Source: Streptomyces sp. NBC_01260 (GTDB taxonomy: Bacteria; Actinomycetota; Actinomycetes; Streptomycetales; Streptomycetaceae). From it: a stretch of 64,000 nt of DNA. The stretch lies in assembly GCF_036226405.1 (NCBI RefSeq), contig NZ_CP108464.1:8866001-8930000 (forward strand), read 5' to 3'. A program made the translations under genes and the position numbers. The notes under the pieces were generated by a model, which ran no database searches, was not told the DNA's origin, and saw only the letters and a list, made by a program, of their open reading frames with translations. This document shows, in pieces, positions 8,430 through 16,466 of this stretch; positions within the stretch are counted from its first letter, which is position 1; each line of letters starts with the position of its first letter.

Positions 8430-8852
8430 TCAGCCGAGGAAGGACAGCCGGACTTGGTGTTCGGGGCTCTCCCGGTTGGAGTTCACCAGTACAACGGACT
8501 GCGAGGCCCCCAGCTCCAGCTCACCATTGACTACGGGCAGCGTGGCGTGTGGTGGTACCAGTGCCGGGAGCACGTGGTCACTGCCGTGGCCTGGACGACC
8601 GTGGCGGGCTCGCCAACGGTCGTCCGCGGGAAGAATTTCGCGGAGGGCTGCCAACAGGTCATCGTCGCTGCCCGCGCCGGTCTCGATGATGGCAAGGCCG
8701 GATGTCGCGTGGGGGGTGAAAACGTTCAGCAGTCCGTTTCGCCCATGAGCGACCTCCCGGAGGAACGCGGAGCATGCATTGGTCAGGTCGTGCATGGTCT
8801 CAGTGGCGCCGGTTGCAATATTGATGGTGCGGGTGGTGAAGGTGCTGGTCAT
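8430..8852 (-). CDS. YjbQ family protein (UPF0047/COG0432)
   Basis: The product has 140 residues, starting at ATG 8852 with GGTGAAG just upstream. It matches the YjbQ family throughout: MHDLTNACSAFLREVAHGRN, LLNVFTPHATSGLAIIETGA, HGRPGHGSDHVLPALVPPHA and LPVVNGELELGASQSVVLVN. The conserved His of TPHAT, the His of HVLPAL and the Gln of GASQSV are in place. Family members have weak thiamine-phosphate synthase activity and an uncertain physiological role. The gene stands alone, with a strong hairpin just after it. Confidence 0.88.
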   Translation of the reverse strand: MTSTFTTRTINIATGATETMHDLTNACSAFLREVAHGRNGLLNVFTPHATSGLAIIETGAGSDDDLLAALREILPADDRWRARHGRPGHGSDHVLPALVPPHATLPVVNGELELGASQSVVLVNSNRESPEHQVRLSFLG

Positions 8853-9113
8853 GCTTCACCGGTACCCATCGCGGAGCAAAAGCACTAAGGGCCGGATGGG
8901 TTGTTCCTCCGGGACTCCGCCGGTAGAGGCACGTACTCCCGTACCTGGACAGTCCCATCGCACCGTCTCATCCGAGTACCGCAAGCCAGAGCAGAACGGG
9001 CTCTCTGCGCCCGGGACGGCCCGGTCGGGGCCGGATCGTCCGTACCGGGGTCCAGTGGCCCGGCCCGGCGATACCGTGATGACACACGCCAGATGACAGC
9101 CAGGAGCCCCCGG

Positions 9114-9344
9114 ATGAGCGAGCAGCCGGCCCTCGTGCCCGACCGCCAGCCCCTTGATGAGCACGCCGCCGCTTCCGCCCGTGCGTACGCGGCCGACCAG
9201 CGCGCGCGGGTCGACGTCCTCGCCTCGGTGCTGGAGGACATCGCCGCCAACGGCTACCCGTCCCCGGAGACGGGCGTGCTGTGGGAGGACGCCCGCGACG
9301 CCCACCTGGAGCGCCTCGCCGGTGAGCAGCCCCGTGTCGCTTGA
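9114..9344 (+). CDS. Probable antitoxin of a RelE-type toxin-antitoxin pair
   Basis: The product has 76 residues. ATG 9114 has GGAG about 7-8 bases upstream. The protein is acidic and helical (HAAASARAYAADQRARVDVL, then LEDIAANGYPSPETGVLWED), the composition of an antitoxin that wraps a toxin. It overlaps the start of the downstream RelE-like gene by 11 bases, the usual coupled arrangement in which the antitoxin is translated first. No DNA-binding motif is obvious, so assignment rests mainly on context. Confidence 0.55.
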   Translation: MSEQPALVPDRQPLDEHAAASARAYAADQRARVDVLASVLEDIAANGYPSPETGVLWEDARDAHLERLAGEQPRVA

Positions 9345-9600
9345 GCACGCGCCGCGCCGGTCCCAGGTCGTCATGGTGGAGCCCGCGCTGAGCCAGCTGG
9401 CGAAGCTCACGGCGACCGAGACGCACCGCCTGGACCGCGCGATCGTCGCGATCAGCGTCAACCCCGAGCTGGGCACCCCGGTGCCCGACACCCTGCTTCG
9501 CGACTACGTCGATGTCATCGACGGAGTCCGCGTCATCTACTACGTCACGGCCCTTCGACAGATCTCTATCTGCGGTTCTGATCTGGCCCTTGTTGTGTGA
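9334..9600 (+). CDS. RelE/ParE-superfamily toxin with replaced C-terminus
   Basis: GTG 9334 starts inside the antitoxin gene. The 88-residue product has the RelE-like core: SQVVMVEPALSQLAKLTATE, LDRAIVAISVNPELGTPVPD, then LRDYVDVIDGVRVIYYVTAL. In related proteins the last strand continues with a hydrophobic sequence ending near here. In this copy the final 13 residues (QISICGSDLALVV) look foreign and similarity stops near 9560. The last beta-strand, which often holds a catalytic residue, is therefore probably lost and the toxin may be inactive. Inactive toxins are tolerated even without balanced antitoxin. Confidence 0.55.
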   Translation: MSLEHAPRRSQVVMVEPALSQLAKLTATETHRLDRAIVAISVNPELGTPVPDTLLRDYVDVIDGVRVIYYVTALRQISICGSDLALVV

Positions 9601-9996
9601 GGCACATGGGCTCATCAGTACGTGTGACTGTGGGATATCTGCTGGTTGTGAGGCACGCCCCGCCACGGCCTCGCTGAAGAGCGACAGGCCCGGCGTGGAC
9701 GCAGCAGCAGGGCCACCGCACCGAGGGCGGCCGCGTTCACACCGAGGTCGGCCTGGACGACCTCCACGCGCCGGGTGGCGAGCGGGAGCGCCGGTCCGGC
9801 AGCCCGGGAGTTGTTGCCGAGCACGACGGGCACGTCGAACTGGCCGACGGTCTGCTCGATGACCCTCACGAAAAGGAGTCCGTCGCGGGCTGACTGCCGG
9901 GTGCTCGCCGCGACGCCTGGAGCAGGAGCAGGAGTACGAGCGCGCCCGCCTGCGCCTGCGCCCGCGGTACGCATCGACCTGCTGTCGGCCCGTCCC
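9601..9996. other. Gap with a possible ROK-like protein fragment
   Basis: No complete gene is visible. On the minus strand 9695-9885 encode VRVIEQTVGQFDVPVVLGNN, then LPLATRRVEVVQADLGVNAA and ALGAVALLL. The second half resembles the extreme C-terminus of ROK-family proteins (ELGxxAxxLGAA), but start and sugar-binding motifs are absent. The first 90 bases look like the edge of an insertion element and give no clear protein. The alpha-galactosidase gene ends at 9997. Confidence 0.3.
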
Positions 9997-11847
9997 CTAC
10001 GGCATCTGCGTCGAGCTCTCTCCCTGTGCGGGGAGGCCGGAGGCCAGTTCGAGGACGCACGTTCCGGAGGGCGGAACCTCGATCGTGTGGATGCCCGGTG
10101 TGAGGGTGAGAGCCGTGGCCTGCTGCAATCGGCCTCGGGCGTCATGGATCCGTGCACGGACCTGGCGGGGTGGTCCGGAGACGTCGAGGACCATGCGTGA
10201 GGCGGTGGAGGCGTTGATGAGGGAGTGGGAGCGCCAGGACTCGGTGCGAAGGGGCACGATCCTGTCGGTGTAGTTGGTGATGACCCGTTGGTCTCCGTGA
10301 GCGGCGGTGACCTGGGGGAAGAGTTCGTCCGGGCGGCCGGGTTCGTAGTGGCCGGAGGTGAGGACGGGAGCCAGTCGACGCCAGGTGGCGAGCCAGAACG
10401 CGAGGGTCTCGCGGTGGCTGGGGGAGAGCCGGCTGAGGCGGACGGAGATCTGCGGCACGGAGTGCAGGGCCCCGTGGAAGTGGCGGGCCAGGCTCTCCGG
10501 TGTTGCCTGCGGATCCCACATCACCATGTCGGAGTGGACTGCTCCGCAGGGTGCGAGCAGTGCGATGTCCAGCGTCCGGATGCGGTTGGCGACGGGATCG
10601 GCGGGGCAGTCGGTGGCGCGCAGTGCGTTGCCGAGTGCGGTCATGGCCGGCCCGATGTAGGGCTGGCGCAGCTCGATGACGAACTGGTCGCCGCGCAGGG
10701 CCCGCAGGGCGTCGCGGATATCGGCGAGCAGCGCGGCCATCGCCTCCCCGATGTCCGGAATGTATCCGGGGGCGGGCTGGTCGGGTGCGGGCACTGCGGC
10801 GTAGGCCATGGCCTCGTCGAGGAAGTCGATCTTCAGGCCGTCGAGTCCGTACGTGTCGACCAGGGTGCGGCAGGTGTCCACGATGTGTGCGCGCACTTCG
10901 CTGTGGCGGGGGTCGAGGACGAAGCAGTCGAGGTGCGGGACGTGGTGCGGCGCGTACGGTGCCCAGGCCTGGTGGGCGGAAGAGCGCTCTCCCAGGAGAA
11001 GCGGGGCGATCCAGGCGGTGTAGTGCAGTCCGGCACGCCGAACGGTACTGACGTGGGCGCGGAAGTCGGGGAACTTGAATGGGTCCGGCTGCCAGTCGCC
11101 GCAGCCCGCGTAGCCACGGCCGTTGCCGAGCAGCTGCCAGCCGTCGTCCAGGAACAACTGGCCGCAGCCGAGGGCGGCGGCGAGGGCGGCCTCCTCCTCG
11201 ACCTCGGCCGCGGTTACGTCCTGGGTGAAGGCATACCAGGTCGAGTAGACGGGCGTCCGGGCGAACTCCGGAACGGGCAGCGGCTCTCCGCCGGGCAGGC
11301 CGGCGAGCCACTGACGGAGCCTACGGAGGGCGGCAGCCATGGTGGTGCCCGGCGCGGAGATGCGGACTCGGCAGGTCTGCCCGGCGGTGAGGGAGAGGCG
11401 CAGCCACACGCCGAAGCGCTTGCGCTCCTCGGAGACACCGAAGCGAATCCAGCTCTTCTGGACGGTGCGGTTGGCGGCGAGGGCGAGCAGACTGCGACCG
11501 GCGGTGTCGTAGAGGCAGCCGACGGGGGCGGATCGTACGAGTGACAGGCCGCGCCATGCCGACCAGTCGACGGGCAGGGTGCGCTCCCAGCCGGCGTCGG
11601 GGTGCCAGAAGCCCACGGCGTCCCCCAGCGGGACGTCCAGGCGCAGGGTCACGGTGCCGTCCGCCGTCGCCGTGACGAGAGCCTCGGTCCCGGCGGCGTC
11701 GTCCTGCGACAGGGTCAGGGTGGCGCTGTCGGCGGGAGTACGCAGGCTGATGCGTGTGTCGCCCACATCGAGGGTGTTCGCGCCGTCTGCCCACTGGCCG
11801 GGGTCGAAGGCGGCCAGGTCGATGGAGTCGAGGGACGTGGTATCCAC
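9997..11847 (-). CDS. Clan GH-D glycosidase, probable alpha-galactosidase (GH36-like)
   Basis: The product has 616 residues, using the GTG at 11847 with AGAGAGG ten bases upstream. There is no signal peptide, so it is cytoplasmic. An N-terminal beta-sandwich (about residues 1-170) precedes a TIM barrel. Barrel landmarks are YSTWYAFTQDVTAAEVEEEA, LGCGQLFLDDGWQLLGNG, LHYTAWIAPLLLG, and YGLDGLKIDFLDE, where the Asp of KIDF fits the clan-D nucleophile. A later ALRATDCPADPVANR segment probably carries the acid/base. The C-terminus is a small beta domain. It is the last gene of a minus-strand set with a phosphodiesterase and a second GH36 enzyme. Its substrate may differ from the neighbour's, since the active-site loops are quite different. 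Confidence 0.75.
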   Translation of the reverse strand: MDTTSLDSIDLAAFDPGQWADGANTLDVGDTRISLRTPADSATLTLSQDDAAGTEALVTATADGTVTLRLDVPLGDAVGFWHPDAGWERTLPVDWSAWRGLSLVRSAPVGCLYDTAGRSLLALAANRTVQKSWIRFGVSEERKRFGVWLRLSLTAGQTCRVRISAPGTTMAAALRRLRQWLAGLPGGEPLPVPEFARTPVYSTWYAFTQDVTAAEVEEEAALAAALGCGQLFLDDGWQLLGNGRGYAGCGDWQPDPFKFPDFRAHVSTVRRAGLHYTAWIAPLLLGERSSAHQAWAPYAPHHVPHLDCFVLDPRHSEVRAHIVDTCRTLVDTYGLDGLKIDFLDEAMAYAAVPAPDQPAPGYIPDIGEAMAALLADIRDALRALRGDQFVIELRQPYIGPAMTALGNALRATDCPADPVANRIRTLDIALLAPCGAVHSDMVMWDPQATPESLARHFHGALHSVPQISVRLSRLSPSHRETLAFWLATWRRLAPVLTSGHYEPGRPDELFPQVTAAHGDQRVITNYTDRIVPLRTESWRSHSLINASTASRMVLDVSGPPRQVRARIHDARGRLQQATALTLTPGIHTIEVPPSGTCVLELASGLPAQGESSTQMP

Positions 11848-11972
11848 GGAGGGAACCTCTCTGCGGGACGCGAGTGGGGCGTCGTTGCGGTTGGCTGCCG
11901 CGCCTCGGGGACGCCGGCCGACGGCTTCCTGCCGGCCGGTGGTTTCGCTCCGGCCGGTGGATTCCTGGCGGC

Positions 11973-12833
11973 TCAGGCGGACTGGGGCGTGAGGGAGTGG
12001 AAGGGCTGCCCGTCGAGCGTCCAGTGCAGGTCGGGCGTGATACCCAGGGCGGCGTAGACGTGGGCGGCGACATCGGCGTGGCGGAGGCTGTCCGGTGGGG
12101 TGGTGGAGTCGATGCCGGGGCCGTTCGCAGCGATCCAGGCGGTGCTCTCCAGTGTGCTGCGACCGCCGTGGCCGCCTTCGTCGCGGTGGCCGTGGTCGGT
12201 CACCACGATGACGGTCCACTCCTCGGACCCGGCGTCGGGACGCTCACGTATGGCAGTGAGCAGCTGTCCGAGTTGCCGGTCGGCGGTCTCGATCGCGTTT
12301 CGGTACTCGGCTCCGCAGGCGAGGAAGTGGGCGGTCTCGTCAACAGCGCCGAGGTAGACGAAGGAGGCGTCGAGGTCTTCGCCGGAGCTGAGAATTCTTG
12401 CGGCTTCGTCGGCCACGCTCTGGTCGCACGCGTCCCAGCCCTGCGGGGTGTCCTCGCGCGGAGCGATATAGGCGAGCCTGCTCGGGGCCGCGAAGACCGG
12501 GCCGCCCTGCCGGGCCAGGAACAGGGGTTCCCAACCGCCGGCCGCGAAGGTCCGCTTCCCGCGCTCGGCGGCCAGCCGCGTGGTGAAGTCGGGGAACACC
12601 CCGAGCCGGTTCCCGGAGAAGTTGTTGCCCCAGACTCCGTGCTTGGCCACGCCGACACCGGTGACGATCGTGGTCCAGCAGGGGCCCGACATGGTCGGTG
12701 TGTCGTCGTCGATGTGGACGGGCGCGAAGAAGCCGGCGTTCGCGACTTCGTCGAGGTTGGGCGTTTCCAGCATCGGCAGCAGATCGAGGCGGACGCCGTC
12801 GATTCCGACGACCAGGACGCGGGGTGTGGGCAT
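11973..12833 (-). CDS. Alkaline-phosphatase-superfamily phosphodiesterase
   Basis: The product has 286 residues from ATG 12833; the Shine-Dalgarno is weak. Motifs of the type I phosphodiesterase/nucleotide pyrophosphatase family are clear. VVGIDGVRLDLLPMLETPNL holds the first metal-binding Asp. HIDDDTPTMSGPCWTTIVTG holds the catalytic Thr/Ser region. VYLGAVDETAHFLACG holds the DxxxH metal site, and VIVVTDHGHRDEGGHGGRST holds the TDHG and final His. It probably hydrolyses a phosphodiester or phosphomonoester in the cytoplasm, as there is no signal peptide. It lies between two clan-D alpha-galactosidases, which hints that the imported glycan carries a phosphate group or that a sugar phosphate is released during breakdown. 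Confidence 0.85.
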   Translation of the reverse strand: MPTPRVLVVGIDGVRLDLLPMLETPNLDEVANAGFFAPVHIDDDTPTMSGPCWTTIVTGVGVAKHGVWGNNFSGNRLGVFPDFTTRLAAERGKRTFAAGGWEPLFLARQGGPVFAAPSRLAYIAPREDTPQGWDACDQSVADEAARILSSGEDLDASFVYLGAVDETAHFLACGAEYRNAIETADRQLGQLLTAIRERPDAGSEEWTVIVVTDHGHRDEGGHGGRSTLESTAWIAANGPGIDSTTPPDSLRHADVAAHVYAALGITPDLHWTLDGQPFHSLTPQSA

Positions 12834-12892
12834 GTTCTCGGTTCTTTCGTGGGGCGGGCGGAAAAAGGGGACGGGGGATGCTCTTACCGGTG

Positions 12893-15010
12893 TCAGACGG
12901 TGCGGCGCAGCCGGATCAGGCGGCTGGCGTAGTCGCCGACGGGCAGCCGCAGGTCGATGCCCCGGCGGGTCAGGGCGGCGCCGCTGTGGGTGATGCCCTC
13001 GTCGATGTCGAGGTAGTGGGCCGCGGGGTCCAGGGCCGGCAGGGGGAGACCGGGGGCCGGGTGGCCGAAGCGGGTTGCGGGGCGCCAGGCGAGGACGGCG
13101 TGTTCGGTGTCGTCCTGGGACGCGTAATGCACGGCTGTCAGTCCGGCGGGGCCGTGGAGGCGGTACTGGCGGCCGTGCTGGACCAGGGGGCGGATCTCCT
13201 TGTAGCGGATGACGAGCGCGGCGGCCTCTTCGAGCTCCTCCTCGGACCAGGCGGTGAGATCCCCGCCGAGGCCGAGTGCTCCGGCCATGGCGACATGGAA
13301 GCGGAACCGGAGAGGCGTGGTGCGGCCGGTGGTGACATTGGGGCTGTCGGTCACCCAGGCCGCCATGGCCTGGGCGGGGAAGAGCTGGCTGAAGCCGTGC
13401 TGGATGTTGATCCGGTCGACGGGATCGGTGTTGTCGGAGGTCCAGACCTGGTCGGTGCGGGCGAGGATGCCGAGGTCGGCCCGTCCGCCGCCGCCCGCGC
13501 AGGCCTCGATGCGAAGGCCGGGGTGGTCGGCACGGAGGCGGTCCATGATCCGGTGGACGGCGCGGGTGTGGTCGATCCACAGCCGGTCGGGGTCCGGATG
13601 GCCGGCCCAACCGGCCTCGGTGACGACCCGGTTGGCATCCCACTTGAACCAGTCGACGTCGTGGTCGCGCACCAGCTGGTCCAGGGTCCGGTGGGCCCAG
13701 GCCTCGACTTCGGGGCGGGCGAAGTTCAGCATGAGCTGGTTGCGCAGCTCGGTCGCGTCCCGAGTCGCCGCATGGACGACCCAGTCGGGATGGGCACGGT
13801 AGAGGTCGCTGTCGCGGTTGACCATTTCCGGCTCCACCCACAGCCCGAACGCCATGCCCAGGCGGTGCACCTCGTCGGCCAGTGGACGCAGCCCGTCGGG
13901 GAACGCCTCGGGCCGGGGCGTCCAGTCGCCGAGACCCGCCCGGTCGCTGGTACGGCCGCCGAACCATCCGTCGTCCAGCACGAAGAGTTCGGCGCCCAGA
14001 CGTGCGGCCACCCGGGCCAGGCTCAGCTGGCCGGGCTGGTCGACGTCGAAGCCGGTGGCTTCCCATGAGTTGTAGACGACGGGCCGGTCCCGGTCGGGGG
14101 CGGGCAGGACACCGGTACGGATGTGGGCGTGCCAGGCGCGGCTGGCGGCGCCGAAGCCGTCGGGGGTGTAGAGGCCGGCGAAGACGGGTGTGTGCAGGCT
14201 CTGGCCGGGCTGGATGGTCCAGCTGAGTCCTTCGTGGCCGAAGCCGCCGGTCCAGGTGGTCCGGCCGACCGGGTCGCGGTGCACGGTGATGCGCCAACTT
14301 CCGCTCCAGGCCAGGGCGGTGCTCCAGACCTCGCCGTGCTCCTCGTCGGCGGTGCCGTCGTCGAGGGCGAGCCAGGGGCTGGCGTGGTGGCTGGTGAGGC
14401 CCCGGCGGCTGGTGAGCACGGTCTCGGCGACCGGGAGCCGGTCGCGCTGCAACTGGAACTCGCTGTTCCAGCCGCCCACGAGGTGGTTGAGCCGGTAGTC
14501 GGGCAGTGCTGGCAACGTCCAGGCGGCCGAGTCCAGCCGGTCGACGGTGATGGGGCCCGAGTCGTCGGCTCCGGTGTGGGTGAGTTCCACCCAGCGCTCG
14601 ATGACGTCACTGCCGGGACGGACGCGATAGCCCAGTTCGGCGGCCAACGGGTAGTGGCGGTCGGCAAGGTACAGGCGGAGTTCTCCGTCCCGGACCGTGT
14701 GGCCGGTGAAGGACCACTGGGCGCCGCGGGTGCCGTCGGCGAACCGCACCTGGAGGCCGGCCGGCCCGAACCGCGCACCGGTCTGCGGGGCCAATTCGTC
14801 CGGGGCGGGGTCTGTCTCGAAGCTGCTTGCGGCAGGTGAGGTGGCCGCGGGCAGTCCGCAGAGGGCGTCGGTGTCGAGCGGTTCCCCCCAGTGCAGATGC
14901 CGGGGGCTGCCGTCGGCGCCGATGCGTACGGCGTAGACGCTGTTCGGGGTCTGCAGGACCACCAGCCCGCGGGTGGGGTCGAAGGAAACGGATGAGGGTG
15001 TGGGAGGCAC
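12893..15010 (-). CDS. GH36 alpha-galactosidase
   Basis: The product has about 705 residues with the usual GH36 layout: N-terminal beta-supersandwich (1-320), TIM barrel (320-620) and C-terminal beta domain. Catalytic motifs are present: DWFKWDANR carries the nucleophile Asp, and WTSDNTDPVDRINIQHG carries the acid/base Asp. Other hallmarks are YNSWEATGFDVD, LFVLDDGWFGGRTSD, GLWVEPEMVNRDSDLY and EACAGGGGRADLGILARTDQ. GTG 15010 is preferred because GGGA lies 7 bases upstream; an in-frame TTG at 15052 would add 14 residues. It heads the minus-strand operon, and a candidate operator lies just upstream. The enzyme should remove terminal alpha-galactosyl residues from imported oligosaccharides. Confidence 0.9.
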   Translation of the reverse strand: MPPTPSSVSFDPTRGLVVLQTPNSVYAVRIGADGSPRHLHWGEPLDTDALCGLPAATSPAASSFETDPAPDELAPQTGARFGPAGLQVRFADGTRGAQWSFTGHTVRDGELRLYLADRHYPLAAELGYRVRPGSDVIERWVELTHTGADDSGPITVDRLDSAAWTLPALPDYRLNHLVGGWNSEFQLQRDRLPVAETVLTSRRGLTSHHASPWLALDDGTADEEHGEVWSTALAWSGSWRITVHRDPVGRTTWTGGFGHEGLSWTIQPGQSLHTPVFAGLYTPDGFGAASRAWHAHIRTGVLPAPDRDRPVVYNSWEATGFDVDQPGQLSLARVAARLGAELFVLDDGWFGGRTSDRAGLGDWTPRPEAFPDGLRPLADEVHRLGMAFGLWVEPEMVNRDSDLYRAHPDWVVHAATRDATELRNQLMLNFARPEVEAWAHRTLDQLVRDHDVDWFKWDANRVVTEAGWAGHPDPDRLWIDHTRAVHRIMDRLRADHPGLRIEACAGGGGRADLGILARTDQVWTSDNTDPVDRINIQHGFSQLFPAQAMAAWVTDSPNVTTGRTTPLRFRFHVAMAGALGLGGDLTAWSEEELEEAAALVIRYKEIRPLVQHGRQYRLHGPAGLTAVHYASQDDTEHAVLAWRPATRFGHPAPGLPLPALDPAAHYLDIDEGITHSGAALTRRGIDLRLPVGDYASRLIRLRRTV

Positions 15011-15056
15011 AGGTGATCCCGAGGGGTTCGAGCGTCGGTGAGGACCGGGCAAACGG

Positions 15057-15074
15057 AAACATCGAATGATGTTT
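15057..15074. promoter_or_regulatory. Candidate operator between the GH36 gene and the ROK regulator
   Basis: AAACATC (15057-15063) and GATGTTT (15068-15074) form a perfect 7-bp inverted repeat with a 4-base centre. It lies about 45 bases upstream of the preferred GH36 start and 90 bases before the divergent ROK gene, a good place for an operator controlling the minus-strand operon. The surrounding sequence (to about 15155) is unusually AT-rich for this genome, as promoters often are. Confidence 0.55.
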
Positions 15075-15164
15075 GGAGTGGCCGCAGTTGGGCCAGAGCG
15101 TAGGGCCGCTCGAACGAGAAAATCAATACTGGACGAAGTTATTTATTTATCGTAGGTTGCCGCC

Positions 15165-16322
15165 GTGTTTCCAAACCACTCGCGACCACTGGTGACGGCA
15201 CCGGCCGAAACCGCCATCCTCGCCCTGCTGTTGGCCGAAAGCCCGCTCAGCCGGGTGGAGCTGGCCCGCCGGACGGGCCTGTCCTCGACCGCTGTGACCA
15301 AGGCCGCGCGACCACTCCTCGACGACGGCTACCTGCACGAACTCCCCCCGGAGCGCACCGCTCCGGGGGCCGGACGTCCCGTGAACCCGCTGGCCGTCAC
15401 TCCCGACCGGGAGTTCGTCGTCGGTGTGAAGATCAGTGCCGACACCCTCTTCGGCGCGGTCTGCGACCTGCGGGCGCGGATGCGCACCACCGCCAGCCGG
15501 CCGCTGGGCGACCGCGACCCGGCCGCCGTATGTGCGCTACTGGCCGAACTCGTCTCCGAACTCCTCGACGTGAAACCCGAGTACCGGGCCCGCACCCGGC
15601 ACCTGGGCGTCGCGGTCTCCGGCGACGTGGACCGTTCCTGCGGACGTGTCCGCTACTCCGTGCTCCCCGATTGGCGCGATGTGCCACTGGCCGATAACCT
15701 CGCCGCGGCGACCGGCCTGACCGTCACCGTGGAGAACGACGTCAAGGCCATCACCGCCGCCGAGCACTGGTTCGGTGAGGGTATCGGTACCGAGTACTTC
15801 GCACTGGTCACCATCGGAGCGGGGATCGGCTCCGGGATCGTCATCAACGGTGAGCTGGTCGCCGGCGCGTACGGCGTGGCCGGAGAGATGGGGCACATCA
15901 GCATCGACCCGGCCGGGCCGCGGTGTCACTGCGGCCAGACCGGTTGTGTCGAGGCCGTCGCCTCCAGCGACGCCGTCCTCGCCGCCATCCGCCGCGCCAC
16001 CGACGACCCGGACCTGGACTTCGACGGTGCCGTTCAGCTCGCCCGTGGTGGAGACCCCGCCGCGCAGAGCGCCTTCGCGAGGGCCGGCCATGCCATCGGC
16101 GTCGGCATCGCCACCCTTGTGAACCTCATAGGTCCCGAGCGCGTCGTCGTCACGGGCGAGGGGCTCGACACCTACGACCTTTTCGGAATGCACATCAGGG
16201 ACGCCTACGAAGCGCACTGCTTCAAAGCAGCGGCGAAATGCCCGCTGACCCTGCGTCCGCTCCCCTGGGAGGAGTGGGCCCGCGGCGCCGCCGTCGTCGG
16301 CATCCAGGCTCTCTTCCCCTGA
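15165..16322 (+). CDS. ROK-family transcriptional regulator
   Basis: The product has 385 residues from GTG 15165; the ribosome site is weak. Residues about 15-60 are a winged helix (AILALLLAESPLSRVELARR followed by TGLSSTAVTKAARPLLDDGY). The rest is a ROK sugar-binding fold with the signature VTIGAGIGSGIVINGELVAG, then GEMGHISIDPAGPRCHCGQT and GCVEAV, giving the zinc-binding His/Cys cluster. The N-terminal DNA-binding domain makes it a regulator rather than a sugar kinase. It lies between, and is divergent from, the GH36 operon and is followed by the sugar ABC importer. The likely role is repression lifted by a sugar from the target glycan. Confidence 0.9.
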   Translation: MFPNHSRPLVTAPAETAILALLLAESPLSRVELARRTGLSSTAVTKAARPLLDDGYLHELPPERTAPGAGRPVNPLAVTPDREFVVGVKISADTLFGAVCDLRARMRTTASRPLGDRDPAAVCALLAELVSELLDVKPEYRARTRHLGVAVSGDVDRSCGRVRYSVLPDWRDVPLADNLAAATGLTVTVENDVKAITAAEHWFGEGIGTEYFALVTIGAGIGSGIVINGELVAGAYGVAGEMGHISIDPAGPRCHCGQTGCVEAVASSDAVLAAIRRATDDPDLDFDGAVQLARGGDPAAQSAFARAGHAIGVGIATLVNLIGPERVVVTGEGLDTYDLFGMHIRDAYEAHCFKAAAKCPLTLRPLPWEEWARGAAVVGIQALFP

Positions 16323-16466
16323 ACGAGCTTCACCACCCCGTTCGCCGGCCCGAGCTTCCGGCGCAACCGATGTCCAGCACCGTCTGCCAACTGTGAATAA
16401 CCGGACACCGGCTGCGCCGGACAACAACACCCGTACACCCAACCCTCTCAACCTGAAGGACGCGAA

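Noticed and set aside
12893..14850. Long plus-strand open frames opposite the GH36 genes (for example 12698-14068)
   Set aside because: They are high-GC antisense shadows with Gly/Val/Arg-rich composition and no ribosome site or family match.
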